64,000 nucleotides of DNA from assembly GCA_034421575.1 (NCBI GenBank), contig DAOUKG010000028.1, positions 1 through 64,000 of the forward strand. Reading direction: 5' to 3'. Under the pieces are notes generated by a model, which saw only the letters and a list, made by a program, of their open reading frames with translations, was not told the DNA's origin and ran no database searches. Below are positions 50,094 through 59,200 of this stretch, in pieces (the first letter of the stretch is position 1; each line of letters opens with the position of its first letter). The translations under genes and the position numbers were made by a program. Origin of the DNA: VXLM01 sp034421575. Lineage in GTDB: Bacteria; Chloroflexota; Dehalococcoidia; Lucifugimonadales; VXLM01.

Positions 50094-50762
50094 ATGAATA
50101 CGGAACCAGTCAAAGAGCAGGTCGCCGAGGTGGCGAGGAGGATGGCTGAGCTTGGTCTCGTCTCAGGGACGAGTGGGAACGTGAGCGCGCGGGTGGCAGG
50201 CGGACTGATGGCGGTCACTCCAATGGGCAAGAGCTGTGAGGAGATGTCAGCGGACGACATCGTCGTCGTTGACGAGGACCTGTATCCGGTCGAAGGGGAC
50301 CTGATGCCATCATCGGAGTCGCTGCTGCACGCGGCCATCTATGCGGCACGGTGGGACATTGGGGGCATCGTACACACTCACGCGGTCTACTCGAGCGCAG
50401 TGGCGGCTGCGGGCATGAACATACCGCCGATCGTCGATGAAATGGTCGTGAACCTGGGTGGAGAGGTGAGGGTGTCGGAGTATGGGCCTCCCGCGTCGGA
50501 GGCTGTGGCGGAACGTGTCTGCGAGGCTCTCGGGAACAGGGACGCGGCACTCATCCGAAATCATGGGGCGGTCGGAGTGGGTGAAGACCCCGAAGTCGCG
50601 CTGAAGGCCTCTGTGCTCACCGAGCGGGTCGCTCAGATATTCGTGCTGTCGTCGGTTCTTGGGTGTCCTTCAACCCTACCCGACGAGGTGGTGGCGTCCG
50701 AAGCAGCGATTTTCGAGATGCGAAGGACTGCCCGCAGCAACCGGATTGCGCTAGACTCATAG
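50094..50762 (+). CDS. Class II aldolase/adducin-family protein
   Basis: A 222-residue zinc-dependent aldolase like L-fuculose-1-phosphate aldolase. Visible: 'LVSGTSGNVSARV' (phosphate binding), 'PSSESLLHAAIY' (catalytic Glu), 'GGIVHTHAVYSSAVAAAG' (two Zn His) and 'ALIRNHGAVGVGEDPEVAL' (third Zn His). Length fits FucA. With the FGGY kinase and dehydrogenase upstream it probably completes cleavage of a phosphorylated ketose. A REP element (about 50045-50065) lies between kinase and aldolase. Confidence 0.9.
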   Translation: MNTEPVKEQVAEVARRMAELGLVSGTSGNVSARVAGGLMAVTPMGKSCEEMSADDIVVVDEDLYPVEGDLMPSSESLLHAAIYAARWDIGGIVHTHAVYSSAVAAAGMNIPPIVDEMVVNLGGEVRVSEYGPPASEAVAERVCEALGNRDAALIRNHGAVGVGEDPEVALKASVLTERVAQIFVLSSVLGCPSTLPDEVVASEAAIFEMRRTARSNRIALDS

Positions 50763-50792
50763 GGACCGAGTCAGCTCAACGAGGACCAACGC

Positions 50793-51164
50793 ATGGTATC
50801 CGTACCGGGATTCATTCTAAGACGCTTGTATGTGAAGGGCAGCCTCAAGAATGCTGCGACAGGGTTCGAGTTCGAGCTCAGGAACATCCTTGGATCGGGC
50901 TACGCCACAAAAGTCTTGCCGTTGAAGGTCGACGGTGAAGAGCTTTCGGCCGATATGAGCTACTTCAATGTCGAAGGGAAGGAAACTCCATTCACCGACG
51001 TATCTGCAGAGAACACCTTCAGCCTGGAGATCAACAAGACGATCACAGTGTGGACAGACGTCGCTTCCCTGGAACCGGGTGTGCACACGGTGGAGATGGG
51101 GTTCGACGTTCCGGGGCTGGGCACGATGAAATTCGACTTTACCGACGAATTGGCGGATGAGTGA
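50793..51164 (+). CDS. Conserved protein of unknown function
   Basis: A 123-residue protein not recognised by me. It is beta-rich with 'FILRRLYVKGSLKNAATGFEFELRN', repeated 'VDG' and 'VPGLG' turns and an acidic tail. No transmembrane or signal segment. 'gagga' precedes the ATG. Its end overlaps the start of the epimerase gene by 8 bp ('atgagtga'), strong evidence for translation and coupling, so it likely works with that enzyme. Confidence 0.72.
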   Translation: MVSVPGFILRRLYVKGSLKNAATGFEFELRNILGSGYATKVLPLKVDGEELSADMSYFNVEGKETPFTDVSAENTFSLEINKTITVWTDVASLEPGVHTVEMGFDVPGLGTMKFDFTDELADE

Positions 51165-52110
51165 GAAACCTCGTCGCATAGCCGTAACGGGGGCATCGGG
51201 ATACATTGGGACGGTGCTGATCCGCCGGCTGGCGGAACGCGACGACGTATCGGACGTTCTTGCTATCGACGTGAGGGAGCCGCGCCAGGACCTCGGAACG
51301 AAGGTGTCGTTTGTTCGGCAGGACGTATCGGAGCCGTTTCCCGGCCTGTTTGCCGAGAACGAGGTGGACACGGTCGTACACCTGGCATACCTGCTGCGAC
51401 AGGGGAGGAACCGGGAGGCGAATCGTCGAGTGAACGTGGGAGGTACCCGGAACACCATCGAAGCGTGTCGCGAGAGTCGGGTCAGGCGGATCGTCTATCT
51501 CAGCAGCACCAGCGTGTACGGAGCTCACGCCGACAATCCTGAGGCGTTGACGGAGGACATGCCCGCCCGTCCGGTTTCGGGACTCCAGTATAGCGAGGAC
51601 AAGCTCGCGTCGGAGATCCTGCTGAACGAGTTTGCATCGGAGTCGGACAGGGTAAGCGTTTGCGTATTGCGTTGCTGTCCAGTCATGGGTCGGAATGCCG
51701 ACAACTTCATTGCCGGTGCCTTTGACAAGCCTTTCCTCGTGGCGATTTCGGGAGCCAATCCGCCGATGCAACTCATACACGAAGACGATGCGATACGCTG
51801 CATGGAGTTGGCAGTATTCGGATATGCCGAGGGGCTGTATAACGTCGGGAGTGCCAGTTCGATAAGGTGGAATGAGATGGCGGCAGCAGGCGGCCGGCGT
51901 GTCGTTTCTCTGCCATCGTGGCTACTCTCAGCGGCCACACAGATCACGTGGACGCTGAGGCTACAGTCGGACTCGCCGGCTGTTGGACTGCACATGATCC
52001 GGTATCCGTGGTTCGCGAGTACGAATAAGATCGAGCGCGAGATGGGATTCCGTCCACGATATTCTTCCAAGGAAGCGTGGGACGCGTATCTTGAGAGAGC
52101 GAGGCCATGA
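51157..52110 (+). CDS. NAD-dependent epimerase/dehydratase (extended SDR)
   Basis: A 317-residue extended short-chain dehydrogenase. 'IAVTGASGYIGTVLIRRL' is the cofactor glycine motif and 'RIVYLSSTSVYG' the active-site Ser/Thr strand. The usual catalytic YxxxK is visible as 'LQYSEDKLASE' (Tyr-x3-Lys). It most resembles nucleotide-sugar or lactone-type SDRs. It starts inside the preceding gene's end. Substrate unknown; the neighbourhood is sugar-related. Confidence 0.88.
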   Translation: MSEKPRRIAVTGASGYIGTVLIRRLAERDDVSDVLAIDVREPRQDLGTKVSFVRQDVSEPFPGLFAENEVDTVVHLAYLLRQGRNREANRRVNVGGTRNTIEACRESRVRRIVYLSSTSVYGAHADNPEALTEDMPARPVSGLQYSEDKLASEILLNEFASESDRVSVCVLRCCPVMGRNADNFIAGAFDKPFLVAISGANPPMQLIHEDDAIRCMELAVFGYAEGLYNVGSASSIRWNEMAAAGGRRVVSLPSWLLSAATQITWTLRLQSDSPAVGLHMIRYPWFASTNKIEREMGFRPRYSSKEAWDAYLERARP

Positions 52111-52161
52111 GCGGCCGACGCTCAGATAGGCTCATCACACATCAAATGGCAGAGGAACATT

Positions 52162-52806
52162 ATGGGAGACTTCTGGATTCAGGATGGCGAGAGGATGCTG
52201 TTCATTGGGGACAGCATAACGGACTGTGGCAGGCGGGACAGTGCCGCTCCCCTAGGTGACGGGTACGTGAGTATGTTCACGGAGCTTGCCACGGCGAGGC
52301 ATCCGAGTCGGAGCATCGAGTGGGTCAACATGGGCATCGGGGGCAATAGGACCACCCACCTGAAGGAACGCTGGCAGGCTGATGTGCTTGATTGGAGGCC
52401 GGACCGTCTCTCCATCAAGATAGGGATCAACGACCTGAACAGTTTCCAGAGAGGCGACCACGACGGCGTGCCACCTGACGAGTACCGGCGGAACTACGAG
52501 GATATCCTGAGTTCCACCCGTGAGACGCTGGGTGAGATTCCGGTCATTCTCATCACGCCGTTCTACATCTCGACGAACACCGAAGACGAGGTGGAGGGCA
52601 CGGTACTCCGTATGATTCCCGAGTACATCGGAATCGTGGAAGAGATGAACGTGAAATACGGGACGATGCTGCTCAACCTGCACGAAATCTTCGGGGAGCA
52701 CCTGAAGTACCGGCCGGCCAGCGTGTTCTGTCCTGAGCCTGTGCATCCGAATCACACGGGACACATGGTTATCGCCAATGCGTTGATGGAGTTCCTGAGC
52801 CGGTGA
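52162..52806 (+). CDS. SGNH/GDSL hydrolase
   Basis: A 214-residue lipase/esterase-fold hydrolase. Block I 'MLFIGDSITD' carries the nucleophile S18, block II 'NMGIGGNRT', block III 'KIGINDLN', and block V 'PVHPNHTGH' supplies the catalytic His, although the usual Asp two before is replaced by Val. Such enzymes deacylate sugars or small esters. No signal peptide. 'agaggaa' precedes the ATG. Fifty bp after the epimerase on the same strand. Confidence 0.9.
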   Translation: MGDFWIQDGERMLFIGDSITDCGRRDSAAPLGDGYVSMFTELATARHPSRSIEWVNMGIGGNRTTHLKERWQADVLDWRPDRLSIKIGINDLNSFQRGDHDGVPPDEYRRNYEDILSSTRETLGEIPVILITPFYISTNTEDEVEGTVLRMIPEYIGIVEEMNVKYGTMLLNLHEIFGEHLKYRPASVFCPEPVHPNHTGHMVIANALMEFLSR

Positions 52807-52870
52807 GATCGGTTATGCCGGAGGCGGAGTCGGATGGACTTTGGAAGTGGTCATATAGAGGGTTGAAACT

Positions 52871-54055
52871 ATGGGCTCGATGAAAAGACGCCGCGGTCTG
52901 GCCAAGGATTTTGTCGATAGCAGAGACTTTGGAAAGCTGGGGCTGCGGCCCGGATACCGAGTCGGGCATCTGGACGGGACGACCAACTACGTGACCGACG
53001 ATCGGTTCGAACGTGGGCCCTATGACCGTTTGCACCGTGAGATGATGGTCGTCGATGCGTACTCGGCCTTGGTCGACATCGAAGAACTGCAACGTGGCGG
53101 TATCGACGTGGTCATACAGGCGCTGGGACCGGAGGAGTTGTTCGTCCAGGAGGAACTGCAGGACCCGACTGACGAGCCGCCGCGCGGGGTGCGGTCGTGG
53201 CAACCGGTCTTCGAGGGAGACGAGCTGGTCGAGCGCATCAAGATTGGGATAGACGAGCACATACGCTTTGCGAAAGCTCACGAAGAGCATATCGAGGTGG
53301 CACTAACGGAGACGGACGTTCAGCGAATCGTCTCCGACGGCAAGATCGCCATGGTGCTGATGCTGGTCAGCGGGTACATTGCGGACAGTCTCGATGTTCT
53401 GAAGGAATTCCACGAGCTTGGCATCCGGGTTATATGTCCGAGTCATCTTGCCGCGACTTCCTGGGCGGACTCGAGCGCGGAGCTGAATGACCCGCCCGGA
53501 CTCAACGATTTCGGACGAGACGTGATTCGTGCCTGCAACGAGATAGGGGTCCTAGTCGATCTTGCTCACTGTTCCGACTACACCTGCCGTGACACCCTGG
53601 AGGTCGCCGACAGGCCGGTTATCGCCACGCACACGAAGGTGAGGGCAACGACCGGGAGTCTGCGAGACATGAGCGACGACGTGTTGCGGGGTGTGGCCGA
53701 CACGGGAGGGGTCGTGTGCATCCTGGCTCCGACGCCACGGACTGTGGCGGAGCGTCACGCGGCGCGACTCAAGCGGGACAAAAATCTCGTGGAGAGATAC
53801 GTCGATTCGTTCGAACTGGCGGCGGCGAAGCTTGCGGACGCCCAGGTCTGGGGGACGAAGCTCGACCTCGACTCCATCAACCATGCAGTGGATGTTGCGG
53901 GAATCGACCACGTTGGACTTTCGTCCCATGCGCAGAGTGTACCGCAGTGGAAGGAGTTTACGGAGGCGTTAGTGGAAGGCGGGTACTCTCATGAGGACGC
54001 GGCGAAGATTCTCGGTGGCAATGTGCTGCGCGTGCTTGGGGGGACAATTGGATAG
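52871..54055 (+). CDS. Membrane dipeptidase (M19) homologue with lost metal ligands
   Basis: A 394-residue TIM barrel of the renal-dipeptidase family, recognised by 'CPSHLAATSWADSS', 'IGVLVDLAHCSDYTCRDTL' and 'VIATHTKVRATTGSLRDMSDD' and the C-terminal 'GYSHEDAAKILGGNVLRVL'. Two key zones are altered. The first metal motif, normally 'DxHxD', reads 'VVDAYSALVD' (His to Tyr, Asp to Ala). The late 'GSDFDG' motif reads 'GLSSHAQSV'. It is complete and frame-intact, so it is likely a non-canonical or non-catalytic member under selection. Confidence 0.83.
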   Translation: MGSMKRRRGLAKDFVDSRDFGKLGLRPGYRVGHLDGTTNYVTDDRFERGPYDRLHREMMVVDAYSALVDIEELQRGGIDVVIQALGPEELFVQEELQDPTDEPPRGVRSWQPVFEGDELVERIKIGIDEHIRFAKAHEEHIEVALTETDVQRIVSDGKIAMVLMLVSGYIADSLDVLKEFHELGIRVICPSHLAATSWADSSAELNDPPGLNDFGRDVIRACNEIGVLVDLAHCSDYTCRDTLEVADRPVIATHTKVRATTGSLRDMSDDVLRGVADTGGVVCILAPTPRTVAERHAARLKRDKNLVERYVDSFELAAAKLADAQVWGTKLDLDSINHAVDVAGIDHVGLSSHAQSVPQWKEFTEALVEGGYSHEDAAKILGGNVLRVLGGTIG

Positions 54056-54260
54056 TCAATTGAGGAAGGCGCATTCCTTGAAACCTCGTCTTCATAAAGT
54101 ACGATAGTCCCGATTGGGTTCGGAACACTTGATTCTGTGGTCATATTCGCAATAGTCCGAGAGGGCAGTTTGAAGACTTCCACTTCATGCCACAGGGGTT
54201 TTTTCGCGATTTCTCTCCATGCTTTGGAGTTCAGTGTGCCGAGTCGCAGTAGTAGTCCAA
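54056..54260. other. Gap between dipeptidase homologue and VapC
   Basis: About 205 bp with no confident gene. A minus-strand frame (start TTG overlapping the VapC stop) gives 'LLLRLGTLNSKAWREIAKKP' and looks somewhat protein-like, but it runs into the 3' end of the dipeptidase gene. It could be a decayed third cassette gene. Confidence 0.4.
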
Positions 54261-54665
54261 TCAACTGAAGGGGTTGAGGGTCGGGGCTCCCGTAGGTTCG
54301 AAGTGGCGAACGTTGCGTGTGACTACGGTCAGCCCATGTTCCAACGCTGTAGCGGCGATGAGGAGATCAGCGCTGTCATACCCTAGAGTCGCGGACAATT
54401 GGCCCCAACGCCGTGCCGCAGAGGTATCTACCGGGAGTATGCGGTCGAGGTACCAGTCCAGCACGCGATCCAGCCATACGGCCAACTCGTGGGCGAACGA
54501 TTGATCGCGTCCCAGTTGTCGAGTAATACCTCGTTCTATCTCTCCAATGGTCACAACACTCAAGTATAGATCCGCCGTGCGCTGGGTCTCGACCCAATGG
54601 ACGGCTCGGGGATTTCGATCGCGCCTCCGCAGGGCTGAAATCACGTCCGTGTCGAGCAGGTACAT
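54261..54665 (-). CDS. VapC/FitB-like PIN-domain toxin
   Basis: A 134-residue PIN ribonuclease: 'YLLDTDVISALRR' (first Asp), 'TIGEIERGI' (Glu), 'DSADLLIAATALEHGLTVVT' (Asp) and 'TRNVRHFEPTGAP' (final Asn/Arg context), closest to FitB-type toxins. ATG at 54665 overlaps the antitoxin stop by one base ('tgatg'). Intact. Confidence 0.93.
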   Translation of the reverse strand: MYLLDTDVISALRRRDRNPRAVHWVETQRTADLYLSVVTIGEIERGITRQLGRDQSFAHELAVWLDRVLDWYLDRILPVDTSAARRWGQLSATLGYDSADLLIAATALEHGLTVVTRNVRHFEPTGAPTLNPFS

Positions 54666-54919
54666 CACAGGTCCTGTCGGCGATCCGGGAGGGAAAGGCG
54701 CTCAAAGTCCTGATCGTCCTGCGGGATTTCCAAAAGAAGCTTACCCAGAGTAGGAGCGTCGGACTTTTCCATTTTACGGAGTCGCGCATACTCCTCCGCG
54801 GCAAGGACAACCACGGCAGGCTGACCTCGTCGAGTGACTCGCTGAGGTTCGCCGGCAAGCGCGGCATTGACCAGCGCACTGAATTTGTTCTTCGCGTCCT
54901 GTAGTGGCCACTCAGTCAT
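54665..54919 (-). CDS. Phd/YefM-family antitoxin
   Basis: An 84-residue antitoxin beginning 'MTEWPLQDAKNKFSALVNAA' with 'GEPQRVTRRGQPAVVVLAAEEY', the canonical Phd DNA-binding fold, and a tail that would thread the toxin groove. First gene of the pair on the minus strand, coupled to the PIN toxin. It probably autoregulates its promoter. Confidence 0.93.
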   Translation of the reverse strand: MTEWPLQDAKNKFSALVNAALAGEPQRVTRRGQPAVVVLAAEEYARLRKMEKSDAPTLGKLLLEIPQDDQDFERLSLPDRRQDL

Positions 54920-55075
54920 ATCTAAATCCGGCTAGATGAACTGGCTAGATTATATCCCATACTCAACTGACGAGCAATATGCACCGGGCAGCGAAGAGGT
55001 TGATTCTATTGTAGAGGCCCTTCAGTCCCTTTAGAATCCCTCAGTCGAAAGCCTGATAACTCCCCCTGCCCTTCA

Positions 55076-55939
55076 CTATACGCCGTGCTTGGCGAGAAGC
55101 TCCCGCAGATGGTTGGTGGCCATCCGAACGGCGTCCGGTGTGGATGCCTTAGTGTCAGGGCGCAGTTCGAAGACCATCGAGATGGCGCCGTTGTAGCCAA
55201 CGTCTTTGAGGATTCTTACGATGCGGTCGTAGTCAATCCACTCCTCGTACCCGTTGTCGATGCGGTATATCTTTGCACGGACACAGGACGCGTAGGGGGC
55301 GACCTTTTCCATGTATGCGTAGATGTCGACATCGGGATCGATTTCCCCAATGGGGTTTCCTCCCGGAGAGCCCATCCACTGCCCGCAGTCCATGATGTAG
55401 GTGAAGTTGGGACGGTCGACGTCGCTCATCATGCTGATCACGTCGTTAGCCGTGGCGATGGCTGCGCCGCTGTCGTGGTTCTGCGCTCCAACGATGACGC
55501 CCTTGCCTGCCGCGTAGTCGGAAATCTGGCGGAGTCGCTCGATTAACCCCGGCCAGTATTCTTCTATGAGCGTGCCGTCGGGCGTTCTCGCGTCGGGAGG
55601 GCCGCCTATGCGTAGGCGGACCATGGGAGCGCCGATGGTGAGGGCGGCGTCGACCTCGCGCTTGGCCATCTCAACGGTCATACGACCCTGCTGGATTTCG
55701 TGACCGAAGAGGCCGCCTCCACGCCCGATGTAGCCGATGGGCATCCCGTTCCTGTGGGACAGCCGTTTGACGTGGGAGAGATGTTCGAGATCCATGGGCA
55801 TGTCGAAGAGATGGAAATCGATGGTGTCCAGGCGCAGCTTCTTGGCGAACTCGACAAATTCGTCGATGGAACGCAAGTCGGTATGGCTCCGGTCTCGCTG
55901 TCGAATCGCGGGGTCGACGAGGCATCCGAGCTTAATCAT
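55076..55939 (-). CDS. Xylose-isomerase-like TIM-barrel protein, paralogue 2
   Basis: A 287-residue barrel sharing 'LDTIDFHLFDMPMD', 'GVIVGAQNHDSGAAIATAND', 'FTYIMDCGQWMGSPGG', 'DIYAYMEKVAPYAS' and 'YNGAISMVFE' with 28637-29443, so the two are clear paralogues with likely the same chemistry. 'ggaagg' precedes the ATG at 55939, which is preferred over an in-frame start 7 codons upstream. Stand-alone gene between the TA pair and the ABC exporter. Substrate unknown. Confidence 0.83.
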   Translation of the reverse strand: MIKLGCLVDPAIRQRDRSHTDLRSIDEFVEFAKKLRLDTIDFHLFDMPMDLEHLSHVKRLSHRNGMPIGYIGRGGGLFGHEIQQGRMTVEMAKREVDAALTIGAPMVRLRIGGPPDARTPDGTLIEEYWPGLIERLRQISDYAAGKGVIVGAQNHDSGAAIATANDVISMMSDVDRPNFTYIMDCGQWMGSPGGNPIGEIDPDVDIYAYMEKVAPYASCVRAKIYRIDNGYEEWIDYDRIVRILKDVGYNGAISMVFELRPDTKASTPDAVRMATNHLRELLAKHGV

Positions 55940-56239
55940 GAGTTTGAGACCTCCTTCCAAGCGGACATCGGGCAGTTTGGGCGCAGTCTATCACGCAATA
56001 GTGTGAAGGAACGTCGCATGCGTGCTTGGGTGTTTGCTTTCACCGGGGAGGTTGGGCAAGCTGGTGGCGGATGCAGAGTCGGTTCTGAGCGTAGAGACGA
56101 GTATTTCTGACAAGGAGAGGACAAGCAGAAGTGTTTAGCGTGAAAGATGCTCGTTCTGTACTTCGTGTCTCGTGTGTGGTCTTATGGAATGTCCACCATC
56201 GTGCTAGAGTGACTCTTCGTGAATTCTTGGAGTTAGTGG
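55940..56239. other. Divergent gap, no gene seen
   Basis: 300 bp of unremarkable sequence between a TIM-barrel gene and the ABC exporter. No RNA gene, repeat or strong promoter was recognised. Confidence 0.5.
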
Positions 56240-59200
56240 ATGTACTTTGACCTGAGATTGTTTGGACTGACACGTGGCGTGAGGCTGCGGATACTCTTCG
56301 CGGCGGCACTGGGCCTAATCGCGGTGGGCGCAGGCGTTACGCGGCTGGCAATCTCCGGTGTCGTCATCTACCGGGTCCTGGCGGGACAGGCGAGCTTTTC
56401 CGAGCTTATATTGTCACTGCTGGCAATCTCGGCGCTGATCGGAGCGCGGAGCCTGTTTCAGTACTGGCAGAACGCGGTCAGTCACCACACCGCGAATATC
56501 GTCAAGATAGGCCTGCGGCGAGACGTATACGCGCACGCCCTCGACCTGGGTCCGGGATACTTCGACAGGAACAGGACAGGTGACGTGGTGCTGACGCTGG
56601 TTGAAGGTATCGAGCGTCTGGAGACGTTCTTCGGCCAGTACCTCTCGCAGATCCTTGTGTCGGCCCTTGCTCCCCTGGCGATATTTGCATTCATGGTGAC
56701 GCTCGATCCGTACATCGCGCTCATCTTCCTGGTGTTCGCATTCCTCACGCTTGCAGTCCCGGCAATGTTCTACCGGTGGAATCGAGACAGTAGCTTCGGG
56801 CGTCGTAAGGCGTATGGGGAGCTGGGGGCGGACTTCCTGGACAGCGTTCAGGGACTGTCCACTCTCAAGGCTTTCGGGCAGAGCAGGAGTCGTGGTCGCG
56901 CCATGGCGGAGAGGGCACATCGCCTCTACAGAAGCACGATGGGAGTGGTCGCGGCGAACAGCGCGACGAGCGGCGCGTCAATCTTCTTCATGGCAACGGG
57001 AGCGGCGGTGGCGCTGGCTGTGGGAGCCGTTCGCGTGAGCAATGGCGAAATGGAGCTCCGCCCCCTGCTGATTGTACTGATGCTAGGGGTCGAGATATTC
57101 AGGCCGATGCGCGAGCTTACCAACCTCTATCACCAAGGAATGGCCGTGCTGTCTTCGGCGCAGAGCGTTTTTCAAATCATGGACGAGCGGGTGCCTGTAC
57201 GAGACCCGGTCCAGATCGCAGATCGTGACACTCCCCAGGTAAGGCCAACGGTATCGTTCGATGGGGTCACGTTCGGGTATGAAGGCGGGCAGCGACCGGC
57301 GCTGCGAGACGTGTCGTTCAAGCTTCGCGAGGGGGAGACCCTCGGCGTGGTGGGAGCAAGCGGCGCGGGGAAGTCGACGCTGGTCTGGCTCATGTACCGG
57401 TTCTATGATCCACAGGACGGATCGATCAGGTTGGACGGTCACGATCTGAGAGAGCTTCCCCTGAGGGCGATCAGGGAGAATATATCGGTCGTCACACAGG
57501 ATACGTACCTGTTCCACGGGACGGTGGCCGATAATCTCCGCTTCGGAAAGCCGGACGCGACACAGACCGAACTGGAGGAGGCGGCCCGCGCGGCGAACGC
57601 CCACGAGTTCATTTTGCATCTGCCGCATGGCTACGACACGGTGGTCGGTGAGCGCGCAGTACGACTGTCGGGCGGCCAGCGCCAAAGGGTGGCGATTGCG
57701 AGGGCGCTCCTGAAGGACGCTCCGATACTCCTGCTGGACGAGGCGCTGTCCAGCGTGGACGCCGAGAACGAGTCCGCCATCCAGAGTGCGCTCGACCGGC
57801 TGATGGAGAACAGGACGACACTGGTAATTGCTCACCGACTTTCGAGTGTTATCGATGCGGACCGTATCCTGGTCCTGGACGAGGGACGGGTGGCGGAGGT
57901 CGGGACTCATTCAGAGCTCATTGCCGCCGACGGCACGTATGCGGGCCTTATGCGTCAGCAGACCCAGTCGGAGATTGCGGACGCCACCCCAGCCGCTGTG
58001 GAAAGTTCGCGAACTCGTGTCGCGGCGGACAATGCCCCCGATCTTTCACATCTCTCTTCCGGACACGGACACCATCCACCGGCTGCGTCCGACCGTGAGG
58101 AAGAAACCGGAGAGGTGACCGTCCGCTCCCTGATGGTATGGGTGCGACTCTTTGGGCTTGTTCGACCGGTAAAGTTCCAGTTCCTGCTAACACTGGCGTT
58201 GGGAATGCTCCATCACGGCTCGGTCATCGTCCTGGGTGCTTTCAGCGCGCTCCTTGTGGGCGCGGTATTCCGTGACGAACCGATAACGACGCTTTTGGTG
58301 CTCGTGTGCGTCTTCGCGCCGCTTTCGGCGCTGCTGTTCTACGCAGAGTCGTGGCAGGCGCACGACATGGCGTTCCGGCTCCTGGCTAAGATGCGGATCG
58401 ATCTGTACAACAAGCTGGAACCGCTTGCGCCCGCATACATGGTGCGCCGTCGTTCGGGCGACATCGTGAGCGTGGTCGGTGGCGACGTGGAGACGGTCGA
58501 GTACTTCTTCGGCCACGCGATTTCGCCGATGATCGTGGCGGTGCTGATACCGGGCGGGCTGCTCGTGGCACTGGCATTCGTTGCGTGGCCGGTGGCCGTC
58601 GTGCTGGCGCCGTTCCTCGTGGCTGTGGCCGTGAGTCCGTTCTTCGCCAACACGCGCATCGAGCGGCTCGGGGACGAGATTCGAGGACGCATGGGGGATA
58701 TTCATGCCTTCATGGTGGACAGCATCCAGGGGATGCGAGAGATTTCCGCGTTCGGGAGGGGTCCCGACCGGAACGAAGAGCTGAGACAGAAGGGCTGGAC
58801 CTATGCGGGTCACTTAGTCAGATTTCAGAAGTCGCAGGCGCTGCAGATCGGGTTCATGGAGGCCATGATGGGACTGGGCGGGCTGGCGGTCCTGACCGTT
58901 GGCGCGTGGCTAGTGTATGACGGACAGGTCGCCAGGGAACACTTGCCTCTGGTGAGCGTGCTTGCGCTGGCGGCGTTCAGTCCGGTTATGGAGCTGGCAC
59001 GCACGATGAAGCAGATGATGGAGACTCTGGCCTCATCGCGCCGCATCCTGGCAATCCACGACGAAGGGGTACCGGTGCTGGACGGCCCCGGCGTTGAAGG
59101 AGACGGGGAAAGGAATTTCCAGTCGACGCCATCGATTGCATTTCAAGACGTGGCATTTGCATACTCCGAGGGAGACCCTCAAGCCCTGGCCGACGTGTCG

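Noticed and set aside
53989..54264. 91-residue minus-strand frame following the FitB-like toxin
   Set aside because: The TTG start overlaps the toxin stop, which is suggestive, but a quarter of the frame is antisense to the dipeptidase gene and no family is recognised. Kept only as a note in the gap entry.
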